A model generated the notes under the pieces. That model was not told the DNA's origin. It saw nothing but the letters and a program-made list of their open reading frames with translations, and searched no databases. A DNA stretch of 64,000 nucleotides from Paenibacillus hunanensis (GTDB taxonomy: Bacteria; Bacillota; Bacilli; Paenibacillales; Paenibacillaceae), in NCBI RefSeq assembly GCF_014645615.1, contig NZ_BMMB01000002.1, positions 1 to 64,000 on the forward strand. The letters run 5' to 3'. A program made the position numbers and the translations under genes. Shown one piece after another: positions 20,174 through 28,451 of this stretch (position 1 is the first letter of the stretch; the number at the start of each line of letters is the position of its first letter).

Positions 20174-21748
20174 TCAATATATGGCTTTAATATCTGAATT
20201 GCTTTTAAGCTTCTTTGCTCGACTTAAAAAGTAAACGATAATAATAAATCCAGAAGCTAAATAAAGAGGATAATAATACATAAAGTAGCTACCTGGCTCT
20301 ACTAAAAACAATAAAGGCACACGCAAAATACATAAAAGAATCATATATAATAATGGATCTCTCCAACTACGTAGCCGTATTCCAATAAAGATTAAGCATA
20401 AGACTAAAGGAATAAAATTCCAAAAAATCAAAATTCCATTAACTAGACCTATAGAATTTTTTGTAAAATTCATATATTGGATAATATAATGCCTGAGTTC
20501 GCTATTAATAGGGTTATTGAATTTTTTACTCATCATTAAAGTTACAGAAGGATTATTAGCTTGGCCATTCAAATAAGCATCAATATAATCTGATACATAA
20601 TAACCATTCAACGAAAATCCAGAAGCTGCTACAAAAGTTCTTGTTCTAGCCCCCATAAATATATCTATGTTTTTAAGAACTAATTTTGTATATTCTTTTT
20701 TGAATGCTTGCAAATCAGATTTTGTAAAATTGGGCTGAACACCATTACTCCAAAAACTAGGAGTTTCGTAATAAGAGATATTGCTTTTAGTATTTTCTAT
20801 ATTAATGACTTTATTTATTTTATTTAAATCTACATTTTCTAAATTAACATTTTTATCGCTTAAAATAATTGAAATAGGATTCATATAAGCTGTCAATTCA
20901 TATCTCATATCGTTGAAGTCATCATGCTTGAGAAAACTATATGCATTTTGCAAAATAAAAGTGCATAAAAAAATTGCAACTATAAATTGAATAATTATTT
21001 TTTTTTGTTGTCTTCCATAAAAAAGCAAAAGATATATGGAAACGATTATCAAATGATATATACCTTCTGTTCTCCACATACTCAAAAGTATTGTTAAAAA
21101 ACCCATTATAAATAAAGAATTTATTGTAAGCTTCTCTTGAGGTTTTAAAAAATAAATATAAGCAATAAGCCAAAGCTCAAAAACAGCAAGCAATGTGCTT
21201 CTAAATGTAATTAATGTACTAAATACGATAGGAGGCCAAAGAACAGTAAAAATAATAATTACGTATTTTATCTTTTTTATTTTAAATCTTTCTTCTAATT
21301 TAGTAACAATCCATGAACAAACGAATGACATAATTAAAATTTGCACCAATTGTATCATTGCTACTGAAGGGAAAATATACATACATATGATATAAAAATA
21401 AGAAGTGAAATAAGATTGCCAATTTTCAATTATGAAGTGTGTAGCAGAATCGTATACAAAAAATTCATCCCATGTATAAATTCCTGGCCAAGTTGCAATT
21501 AACCATAAACATAACGGTATAAAAAACCACAAAAAATTAATTACCCATTTTTTATTTTGCTTTATATTGATGATAAAGCTACTTAAAAAATAAATAGAAA
21601 AATAAACAAATATAAAGTATGCGATTTTTGAAGTAATATAACCTGCTTCGCTTTTTATTTCTCCAGCAAAGCTTTTCTCTGTAACGAATGAGAATAAAAA
21701 AATTAAAACTGTCAGAAAAAAAACACACAGAATATTTCTTTTATTCAA
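20174..21748 (-). CDS. Multispanning membrane protein, GT-C-like glycosyltransferase candidate
   Basis: A 524-residue integral membrane protein with about 11-12 predicted helices. The first extracytoplasmic loop carries WPGIYTWDEFFVYD, an acidic D-E pair in the place where GT-C glycosyltransferases keep catalytic carboxylates. A soluble extracytoplasmic segment (residues ~265-420) lies between the helical bundles. The start is TTG at 21748, ten nucleotides after AGGAG; another in-frame TTG nine codons earlier lacks a ribosome-binding site. GT-C enzymes use polyprenyl-phosphate sugars on the outside face, which matches the adjacent DPM1-like gene. Family membership (DUF6020-like) is from memory; function is inference. 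Strongly AT-rich. Confidence 0.75.
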   Translation of the reverse strand: MNKRNILCVFFLTVLIFLFSFVTEKSFAGEIKSEAGYITSKIAYFIFVYFSIYFLSSFIINIKQNKKWVINFLWFFIPLCLWLIATWPGIYTWDEFFVYDSATHFIIENWQSYFTSYFYIICMYIFPSVAMIQLVQILIMSFVCSWIVTKLEERFKIKKIKYVIIIFTVLWPPIVFSTLITFRSTLLAVFELWLIAYIYFLKPQEKLTINSLFIMGFLTILLSMWRTEGIYHLIIVSIYLLLFYGRQQKKIIIQFIVAIFLCTFILQNAYSFLKHDDFNDMRYELTAYMNPISIILSDKNVNLENVDLNKINKVINIENTKSNISYYETPSFWSNGVQPNFTKSDLQAFKKEYTKLVLKNIDIFMGARTRTFVAASGFSLNGYYVSDYIDAYLNGQANNPSVTLMMSKKFNNPINSELRHYIIQYMNFTKNSIGLVNGILIFWNFIPLVLCLIFIGIRLRSWRDPLLYMILLCILRVPLLFLVEPGSYFMYYYPLYLASGFIIIVYFLSRAKKLKSNSDIKAIY

Positions 21749-21795
21749 ATTTACCCCACTCCTCTTGCAAATCAATACAATAAATATGCATAGCC

Positions 21796-21842
21796 CACTA
21801 TGTTAATTAACATCTAAGACAAAACTGTTAAATAACATAGTG
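21796..21842. repeat. 17-bp inverted repeat with 13-nt loop
   Basis: CACTATGTTAATTAACA (21796-21812) is the reverse complement of TGTTAAATAACATAGTG (21826-21842) except for one position. It lies in the 203-nt gap between two glycan genes. AT-rich and without a T-run, so a poor terminator; it could be a regulatory or recombination site. Confidence 0.6.
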
Positions 21843-21951
21843 TGCATTTACAAAATTTAATAAATCATGAAATTTATATTTTAGATAATAAATTGTTAGG
21901 TTCTAACCACGTTGTTTACTAATAGAAACAGTACAATTTTCACTGAATTAT

Positions 21952-24153
21952 TTATTTAAAAATTCTATGCAAACGTAGTTTGAATACAATACGAATTAAA
22001 CGTTGTCCCCACTTAGAATTCGCAATTCTCATTAATTCTTGTTTTTGAGCTGTCGGATCAGTTACAGTAGAGTTTAAAGTGGCATTAGGGTAGGTATAGC
22101 CAACTGGAGGATAGCTCAAACTCGGATTGTTCCACAAATATCCTGGTCCATTAGCATCAATAAGGTTAAACAATTCTACACTGTGCTTATCATATAACTC
22201 CTTATGCTGATGAGACATATAATCTCTCAAATATAAAAGCATATCTGGATTAAATTGGCGGGACATAGAATCACTTCGAACTCTGTAGCGAACTAGTTTT
22301 TCAGGAATACTTATACCTACACAACCGTTCATGACCATCGACAGCCAGCCCGCATAGTCTTCTAATCCATATTCCATCTTATCCATATTTAAACCAAAGT
22401 TTAAGAATTCTTCTCTTCTTACGACTGCAAACGCCGAAAGCATATTAGCTCCTAAGAAATAAGGTAATTCTGTATTAAACGTAGGCCAAACAAAAGTCGA
22501 ATTTTCAAAATATTGAAGCCAGCAATATACAAATGAGACATTTTTATAGCTATCGAGCAATTTAACAGACCGCTCATAAAAGGAGTTTTCTATTAGGTCG
22601 TCTGCATCAAGAAATGTAATATACTCACCTTTAGATTCTAGTGCTCCTACGTTACGAGCATTAGCTAAGCCTCCATTAGGGATATCAATAATACGAATCA
22701 ACTCACTATGACGATATCTATTTAATACTTCTAAACTATATTCGTCATTCGTCCCATCGTTAACAATGATAATTTCAAAATTTTGATAATCATTTTTCAA
22801 AGCACTATCAAGCGTTTCTTCCAAATGTTTTCCGAGATTATAATAAGGAATAATAATAGACAATAGACCTTTTTCAGAAGTTATCTCCTTATGAATAGGT
22901 TTTTTAGGTACCTGTAAAAGTGTAGGGAATACTTCTTTAGGTGCTAATTTATGCTGAGCAATAACCTCTTTAAAGTAATTAATACGCATTTCTAGGTTAG
23001 CTTCTACATTACATAATTGTCTGATTCGTTCATGAGAATGTTGGCTTTTTGATATAAGGCTGGCCTGATCCATTTTGATATACTCAAGCAGTTTATTTTC
23101 AAAGTCTCCTTCTTTGCCCCAATCAAAAATAAGTCCTGCTTTTTGTTCTTCCCCAACCATCTCAGCTTGTCCACCAGACTTAGATACCAGCATTGGAGCT
23201 CCTAACCACATAGATGTCAAACAAGAATAGGGAAAGTTCTCATATAAAGAAGGAATAATCACAGCTTTAGCTTTTAAGATCTCAGGATTCAAATCTTTAG
23301 GCGGAATAGCTGCTTTGAAAATCAATTTTCCTTGATCTATATATTTTTTATACCTTTCTTGCAAAAACTCTCCAAGGTTTCTTGCTCTTGGATGGAAATA
23401 TGTATCCCCACCGATGAGTTTTAATTTGAATTCATAACCTTGATCCCACAATCTTGCTGCACCTTTAATCATTTGCTGTACACCTTTACGATATTCGCTG
23501 CGACCAAAGTATAAGAATGTGTTATCATCAAAATTTCTTGTATATCCTTCTTGATAATCATCAAGCTCATAAGGAAGATTGATGACCCGAATTTGATTAT
23601 TAGGAGAAATATGCTGGATTTGATCTTTGAGAAATTGACTTGGCGATAATAAAGCATCTGCCGCAACCATACAAAACTTCTCCATCTGACCGATCCAATA
23701 ATTTGGAAATTTGAATCGTGGTGCCTGGTTCACTTTATCCAGTTCGAACGTAGGTGTATGCAAATGCATAACGATAGGAATATCTTTCAATGATGGTTCA
23801 TGTTGCCATTTTTTCAACATTAAGTAGTAACCAATAGCATTATAGTCCTGAACTTCAATAATGTCTGGTTTTTCTTCTGTTGTATTTATTAAATGAATAA
23901 CTTCTTCTGCGTACTGATAAGATAGTGCAGTCCAATAGCCCAAAGTTTCGTATACAGAACCCTGCATATGCAAAAACCGATAGATTTCCAAATTTGGATT
24001 TACCGTCTCTGTCATTGTTTCTTTAGCGTCACGTACAATTACTTTCACCTTATGACCTGCTTCAGCCATCATTCTTGCTGCATTATCTACATACATACCA
24101 ATTCCACCGCCATAATCGGGCGGAAACTCACTTGTTAAAAACCAAATATTCAT
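21952..24153 (-). CDS. Two-domain glycosyltransferase: GT4 followed by GT2
   Basis: A 733-residue fusion. Residues 1-~410 are a GT-B fold GT4 enzyme: FLTSEFPPDYGGGIGMYVDN binds the acceptor side, FLYFGRSEYRKGVQQMIKGA starts the nucleotide domain, and IIPSLYENFPYSCLTSMW gives the E-x7-E region. Residues ~435-670 are a GT2 domain: LSIIIPYYNLGKHLEETL, IIVNDGTNDEYS, ITFLDADDLIE (DxD) and GLEDYAGWLSM. One polypeptide may thus add two successive sugars. The ATG overlaps the previous stop (TAATG). Multi-domain transferases of this sort occur in S-layer glycan clusters. Donors unknown. Confidence 0.88.
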   Translation of the reverse strand: MNIWFLTSEFPPDYGGGIGMYVDNAARMMAEAGHKVKVIVRDAKETMTETVNPNLEIYRFLHMQGSVYETLGYWTALSYQYAEEVIHLINTTEEKPDIIEVQDYNAIGYYLMLKKWQHEPSLKDIPIVMHLHTPTFELDKVNQAPRFKFPNYWIGQMEKFCMVAADALLSPSQFLKDQIQHISPNNQIRVINLPYELDDYQEGYTRNFDDNTFLYFGRSEYRKGVQQMIKGAARLWDQGYEFKLKLIGGDTYFHPRARNLGEFLQERYKKYIDQGKLIFKAAIPPKDLNPEILKAKAVIIPSLYENFPYSCLTSMWLGAPMLVSKSGGQAEMVGEEQKAGLIFDWGKEGDFENKLLEYIKMDQASLISKSQHSHERIRQLCNVEANLEMRINYFKEVIAQHKLAPKEVFPTLLQVPKKPIHKEITSEKGLLSIIIPYYNLGKHLEETLDSALKNDYQNFEIIIVNDGTNDEYSLEVLNRYRHSELIRIIDIPNGGLANARNVGALESKGEYITFLDADDLIENSFYERSVKLLDSYKNVSFVYCWLQYFENSTFVWPTFNTELPYFLGANMLSAFAVVRREEFLNFGLNMDKMEYGLEDYAGWLSMVMNGCVGISIPEKLVRYRVRSDSMSRQFNPDMLLYLRDYMSHQHKELYDKHSVELFNLIDANGPGYLWNNPSLSYPPVGYTYPNATLNSTVTDPTAQKQELMRIANSKWGQRLIRIVFKLRLHRIFK

Positions 24154-25211
24154 TAATATACTCTCTCCGTTTGATCAATTTTATTTGCAGTAATAGCATT
24201 TATATAATATTTGAATTTTTGAGCTTGTTTTTCCCAATGCCAATTTTTAATTTGAGTCAAATTTTCCTTAGAAAGCTCTTCTAATATATTTCTGTTATCC
24301 AATATAAAATATATCAATGTTTGCAATTCGGCCGGATTTCGTTCAGATAAAATAAACTGTTTTTGTTTATTTCCAAATACTTGATTTACGATACCTACAT
24401 CAGTAGAAATGACTGGAACTCCACAAGCCATTGCTTCCAAAACAGGATTAGGCGTTCCTTCTATTTTTGATACACATACCAGTACATCAATTTCGGAATA
24501 GTACTTCACCATATCTTCATGAGATATAAAGCGTTCATTTTTATCAGCATAAAAACCAATAACTTTTCCATCTGTTGCAACCTGTAATTCATCAATGGCG
24601 GGCTTTAAAATAGAATGAAATCCTTTAAAATCCTCTCCTAAATTTTGGCCCCACTTACTGTTTCCGACCCATCCTACTTTCAGTGTGCGTTCTTCATTCT
24701 TCAATCGTTCAATATGAAGGGGATAAAATAGCTCTGGATCAACACCATCCTCAACAATTCCAACAGGATTAGGATATTGTTGAATATTAGAATAGATATG
24801 ATATAACTTTTCTGAAGACACATAATATTGAAACCGATCAAAAACATATTTTCGTTCCATGATTTCTTTCGGTGTTAGGAAAAGATGATCATACACTGCA
24901 GTGGATAAAATTTTATTGAAATAATATTCTTCAAAAAACTGTGAGGCTGTGACGGGGAGTGATCCAAAATAAGCAGTATAATTTTCTTCATTAATCAGGG
25001 CAATACAATCACGCCAGAAGAAATGTAGCACATCGCAATCTTTTACTCTAAATAGCAATTTCACTCCATTCCAGTCACATTCTTCTAAGCTAATCATAGT
25101 GAAATCGAAGTCATCGCTTAAATGCTTTCTTAATTGACGAGCAATATTACCTAGAGCCCAGTTGTTAACATCTGTTATTAATGCAATCTTGATTTTTCCA
25201 CTTGTTGTCAA
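24153..25211 (-). CDS. GT4-family glycosyltransferase
   Basis: A 352-residue GT-B fold protein. The N-terminus KIALITDVNNWALGNIAR binds the acceptor; the donor half begins LKVGWVGNSKWGQNLGEDFK, and IDVLVCVSKIEGTPNPVLEA contains the E-x7-E motif of retaining GT4 enzymes, followed by CGVPVISTDVGIV. The start is TTG at 25211 with AAGGAGG 7 nt upstream. It is translationally coupled to the following two-domain transferase. Confidence 0.87.
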   Translation of the reverse strand: MTTSGKIKIALITDVNNWALGNIARQLRKHLSDDFDFTMISLEECDWNGVKLLFRVKDCDVLHFFWRDCIALINEENYTAYFGSLPVTASQFFEEYYFNKILSTAVYDHLFLTPKEIMERKYVFDRFQYYVSSEKLYHIYSNIQQYPNPVGIVEDGVDPELFYPLHIERLKNEERTLKVGWVGNSKWGQNLGEDFKGFHSILKPAIDELQVATDGKVIGFYADKNERFISHEDMVKYYSEIDVLVCVSKIEGTPNPVLEAMACGVPVISTDVGIVNQVFGNKQKQFILSERNPAELQTLIYFILDNRNILEELSKENLTQIKNWHWEKQAQKFKYYINAITANKIDQTERVY

Positions 25212-25256
25212 GATGAAACCTCCTTATAATCAAGTCTTGCACTGTAAATATGGAGA

Positions 25257-25733
25257 TTACTTTCCCCTAAGCTTGTTAAATACGGCACGCAAAGGAGAAG
25301 TTATTTTCCAACTGGATGAGTTTAACAAACTCATAATCGTTGCTTCTTTTTCTAAAATGATCCGCTGATAATTTTCAATTTCATTATGCAATTTTCTATT
25401 CTCATTTCGTGATTCTTCTAACTGTGCATGTATTGTATCCATTCGGTTAAAAGCCACTTCAACTCGATTATGCGCGATTTCCAATTTTCTCCGCAACATC
25501 TTCAACTCTTGTTGAGCAGAGGCTTCTGTAACCCCACCATTGTCTTTAATATACTGTAGCAAGTGAAGCAGTATTTCTTGGTCTCTAAATTTCTCAATAG
25601 CCTCATTTTCTCTGAACAAAATCTCAAGATTTTTTCTCAAAAACTTATTTTCTTCTTCCATTCCTTGCAGTTTGTTTGCTTCACTTTCTCTTTCTTCCCC
25701 CGATAAATTATTCCTACCCAATTTTGTTTCCAT
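25257..25733 (-). CDS. Coiled-coil protein with C-terminal SWKITSPLR tail
   Basis: A 158-residue, highly charged, almost wholly alpha-helical protein without signal peptide or transmembrane segment. Heptad-like patterns run from residue ~15 to ~135, rich in Glu, Lys, Arg, Asn and Leu. The last residues (NSSSWKITSPLRAVFNKLRG) match the C-terminus of the neighbouring methyltransferase (SSKSWKITSPLRKIMRNLK). The ATG at 25733 has GGGGAG 8 nt upstream; a GTG three codons earlier does not. No enzyme motif is visible. It may be a scaffold or length-setting partner in a glycosyltransferase complex; this is inference from the shared tail and position. Confidence 0.75.
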   Translation of the reverse strand: METKLGRNNLSGEERESEANKLQGMEEENKFLRKNLEILFRENEAIEKFRDQEILLHLLQYIKDNGGVTEASAQQELKMLRRKLEIAHNRVEVAFNRMDTIHAQLEESRNENRKLHNEIENYQRIILEKEATIMSLLNSSSWKITSPLRAVFNKLRGK

Positions 25734-25821
25734 GTTACCCACTCCCCTTAAAAACTTAGCCTTTATTATAAAATATATACATTATCTATTGTTAATCGAA
25801 TAAAGTCACCCTTTATATTGC

Positions 25822-26895
25822 TTACTTTAAGTTTCTCATTATTTTTCTTAAAGGACTTGTTATTTTCCAGCTCTTCGAGCTTAAAATAGTCTCAAGTTCT
25901 TTGGTTTTAGTCTCATTTACGCGAATCAAATGTTCGATATCAGACTCTAGTTGCTTAATTTTATCTTGATGCTCTAATAAAGAGCTAGTTAAATGTTTGC
26001 TTTGTTCTGTTGCATCTTTAAGAAGTTCCTGAGAGTGCAGGTTATTTTTGTTTTCCAGATTGCTAGCAGATTGTAACCGCTCTACTTCACCTCTTAAATA
26101 CAATACAGCTTTATAATCTGTATGATCCATAGATGTAGGGTGTACAGACAAAGAATTTTTAACTTGTTTATCTTCTCCATAATTCCAAACCCCTAAAAAA
26201 TATGAACAATTTTCTGGAGTAGGATTAACAGTAGCTGGAAGAAGCAGTGAAATAGGTTCTTGATCCATTTCAAACATTGTAACCATAGATTTATCTTCCT
26301 CATTTATGAGATTAGAATTTAAATCAATGTTGCAAAAACCTGAAATAGGCAATCCTAACATGTAGTTCGTTGATGAACCAAGAATATTCTCTGTTAACAT
26401 TTTAAATTCGTCAAATGTATATTTTCTTATATGATAAGGATTAGATTGTTCAGGAGATGGATAATACCAGTGATCGTTAGGACATGAGATAAAAATCATA
26501 CCATTGGGAGTGGATAATCTTTTTAACTCTTGTAAAAATTGTTGGGATTTTTCGATATGCTCTATTGTTTCAAAAGAAACAATTAAATCAAAACGATCTG
26601 CAGCCCAACCACTCATAACTTCATCTGCTTCTCCACAAATAAATGTAATGTTAGAAGCCGAAAAATGAAGCTTAGCCGATTCAATTGCCTTTTGAGAAAT
26701 ATCCACTCCAATTACTTCTTCTGCTCCCCAATAATGAGCCATTGCATAAGAGCCATATCCTTCGCCGCAAGCAATATCCAGCACTCGCTTTCCTTTGCAC
26801 AATTCACGCACAGCTTGATATCGACCCATATGAATTGCAGACTCTATAGCGCTGTATGCCTTTGAGTTATCAAATTCTAATCTTTCAATGAACAA
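25822..26895 (-). CDS. SAM-dependent methyltransferase with C-terminal coiled coil
   Basis: A 357-residue protein. Residues ~35-150 form a class I methyltransferase: RVLDIACGEGYGSYA (SAM motif I), VIGVDIS (motif II) and FDLIVSFETIEHI (motif IV). Residues ~150-240 are a variable region. Residues ~255-340 are a coiled coil, ending in SSKSWKITSPLRKIMRNLK. The start is TTG at 26895, seven nucleotides after AAGGAGG. It lies directly downstream of the ABC exporter genes. A methyltransferase joined to a coiled coil next to an ABC exporter recalls the chain-terminating WbdD of O-antigen O9a, but here no kinase domain is attached. Confidence 0.83.
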   Translation of the reverse strand: MFIERLEFDNSKAYSAIESAIHMGRYQAVRELCKGKRVLDIACGEGYGSYAMAHYWGAEEVIGVDISQKAIESAKLHFSASNITFICGEADEVMSGWAADRFDLIVSFETIEHIEKSQQFLQELKRLSTPNGMIFISCPNDHWYYPSPEQSNPYHIRKYTFDEFKMLTENILGSSTNYMLGLPISGFCNIDLNSNLINEEDKSMVTMFEMDQEPISLLLPATVNPTPENCSYFLGVWNYGEDKQVKNSLSVHPTSMDHTDYKAVLYLRGEVERLQSASNLENKNNLHSQELLKDATEQSKHLTSSLLEHQDKIKQLESDIEHLIRVNETKTKELETILSSKSWKITSPLRKIMRNLK

Positions 26896-26907
26896 AGTAT
26901 TACCTCC

Positions 26908-27639
26908 TTAATCATTTAAATATTTTTTTAACACGGTTGCTGTTTCTCCTACTTCAATCAATTTACCTTTTTCTAAATAAGCGACTCTGTTGCACAATTG
27001 TTTGATTTGATGCGTACTATGAGACACCATAATGATAGTAACTCCATTATCAATCATACTTGAAATTTTCTTGATACATTTTTCTTGGAATTTAAAGTCT
27101 CCTACGGATAAAATCTCATCCACAATCAAGATGTCAGGCTCAACAATTGTTGAAATAGCAAATGCAATTCGTGCTACCATACCAGATGAGTAATTTTTTA
27201 ATGGAACGTCTAAAAAATCCTGCATTTCAGAAAATTCTACAATCTCATTAAATTTACTATTTAGAAATTCTTTGTTATAGCCTAATACAGAGCCGTTCAG
27301 ATATATATTTTCTCTGGCTGTCAACTCCATATCAAAACCAGCACCCAATTCGATAAGTGGTGCTATTACACCCTCTGCTTTAACAGCTCCTTTAGTTGGC
27401 TTGTAAATACCTGCTATCAGTTTTAGTAACGTGCTTTTACCTGCTCCATTTAAGCCGACTAATCCAAATACTTCGCCTTTTTTGATCGAGAACGACACTT
27501 CATCAAGCGCCCAGAATTCTTGATATTTAATCTCGTTTTTCAAAAATTTAATTAGAAATTCTTTTAAACCATCAATACGCTCAGTTTGCAAATTAAACTT
27601 CATTGAAACATTACTTACTTCTACTGCATACTTTTCCAA
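26908..27639 (-). CDS. Polysaccharide ABC exporter, ATP-binding protein (Wzt/TagH-like, short form)
   Basis: A 243-residue ATPase. Walker A is LVGLNGAGKSTLLKLIAG, the signature YSSGMVARIAFA, Walker B ILIVDEILSVGD, and the switch histidine is in MVSHSTHQI. The YQEFWALDEVSFSIKKGEV start is typical of Wzt/TagH/RfbE-type exporters. It lacks the ~150-200-residue C-terminal carbohydrate-binding domain that many Wzt proteins use to recognise a capped glycan end. The start appears to be TTG at 27639 with only a weak GGTG upstream, 13 nt after the permease gene. Confidence 0.93.
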   Translation of the reverse strand: MEKYAVEVSNVSMKFNLQTERIDGLKEFLIKFLKNEIKYQEFWALDEVSFSIKKGEVFGLVGLNGAGKSTLLKLIAGIYKPTKGAVKAEGVIAPLIELGAGFDMELTARENIYLNGSVLGYNKEFLNSKFNEIVEFSEMQDFLDVPLKNYSSGMVARIAFAISTIVEPDILIVDEILSVGDFKFQEKCIKKISSMIDNGVTIIMVSHSTHQIKQLCNRVAYLEKGKLIEVGETATVLKKYLND

Positions 27640-27652
27640 GGTTTCACCAACT

Positions 27653-28441
27653 TTAAATGTATAATACGAACTTATCTTGCTTTTTATAAAAAACGAATAA
27701 TCCGATTAATAACGTTACTACACAACAAACTAATAGATAAATATGCTGACCAAGGGTAGGAACAGTATTATAAAGTAGAAATTGTCTAAGCATATAGATC
27801 ATTTGATAAAGAGGATTATATTCAATAATACTTCTTACATTATCCGGCAAAATATCAATAGGATAAAAAATAGGAGTCAAATAATTTACTGCTGTAATTA
27901 AAATTCCGTAAAGATGAGCCATATCTCTAAAAAATACAGCTACACAAGACATAATTAATCCAATACCAAAAGAGAATATAAAAATATAAATAACTGGAAT
28001 AAATAAAAATATAATTCTCCAATGAAAATCTGCATGTGTAACTAACATCACAATAAATGTTGCGATGAAAGAGAAACCCAAATTCACTAATGAGAAAACA
28101 AGTTTTGATCCAGGAAACATATATTTAGGAATATACACTTTCCTAATTAAAGAAGAATTAGTATAGATTGAATTCATAGCCAAGTTAGTAGATTCAGCAA
28201 AAAATTGAAACATGATCGAACCGCATAAGAAATATACTGGGAAGTTAGGAATATTGGATTTAAATAAAGTAGAGAAAACAATAGTTAGAATCACCATCGT
28301 TAATAATGGACTCAAGATAGTCCATAATATCCCTAATACTGATCTTTTGTATTTAACTTTAATATCGCGTACGACAAGTTCTTTTAAAAGAAAGCGATAC
28401 TTTAAAAAGTTATGAGTGTATCTTTTAATTGAAAAATTCAT
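27653..28441 (-). CDS. Polysaccharide ABC exporter, permease (Wzm/TagG-like)
   Basis: A 262-residue ABC-2 type membrane protein with six predicted transmembrane helices. The N-terminal amphipathic stretch LVVRDIKVKYKRSVLGILW and the LSPLLTMVILTIVFSTLF first helix are typical of Wzm/TagG. The PIFYPIDILP loop and the IIEYNPLYQMIYMLRQFLL segment are conserved in this family. GAGGAG precedes the ATG. With the ATPase it would export a lipid-linked glycan across the membrane. Confidence 0.94.
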   Translation of the reverse strand: MNFSIKRYTHNFLKYRFLLKELVVRDIKVKYKRSVLGILWTILSPLLTMVILTIVFSTLFKSNIPNFPVYFLCGSIMFQFFAESTNLAMNSIYTNSSLIRKVYIPKYMFPGSKLVFSLVNLGFSFIATFIVMLVTHADFHWRIIFLFIPVIYIFIFSFGIGLIMSCVAVFFRDMAHLYGILITAVNYLTPIFYPIDILPDNVRSIIEYNPLYQMIYMLRQFLLYNTVPTLGQHIYLLVCCVVTLLIGLFVFYKKQDKFVLYI

Positions 28442-28451
28442 ACTATTCTCC

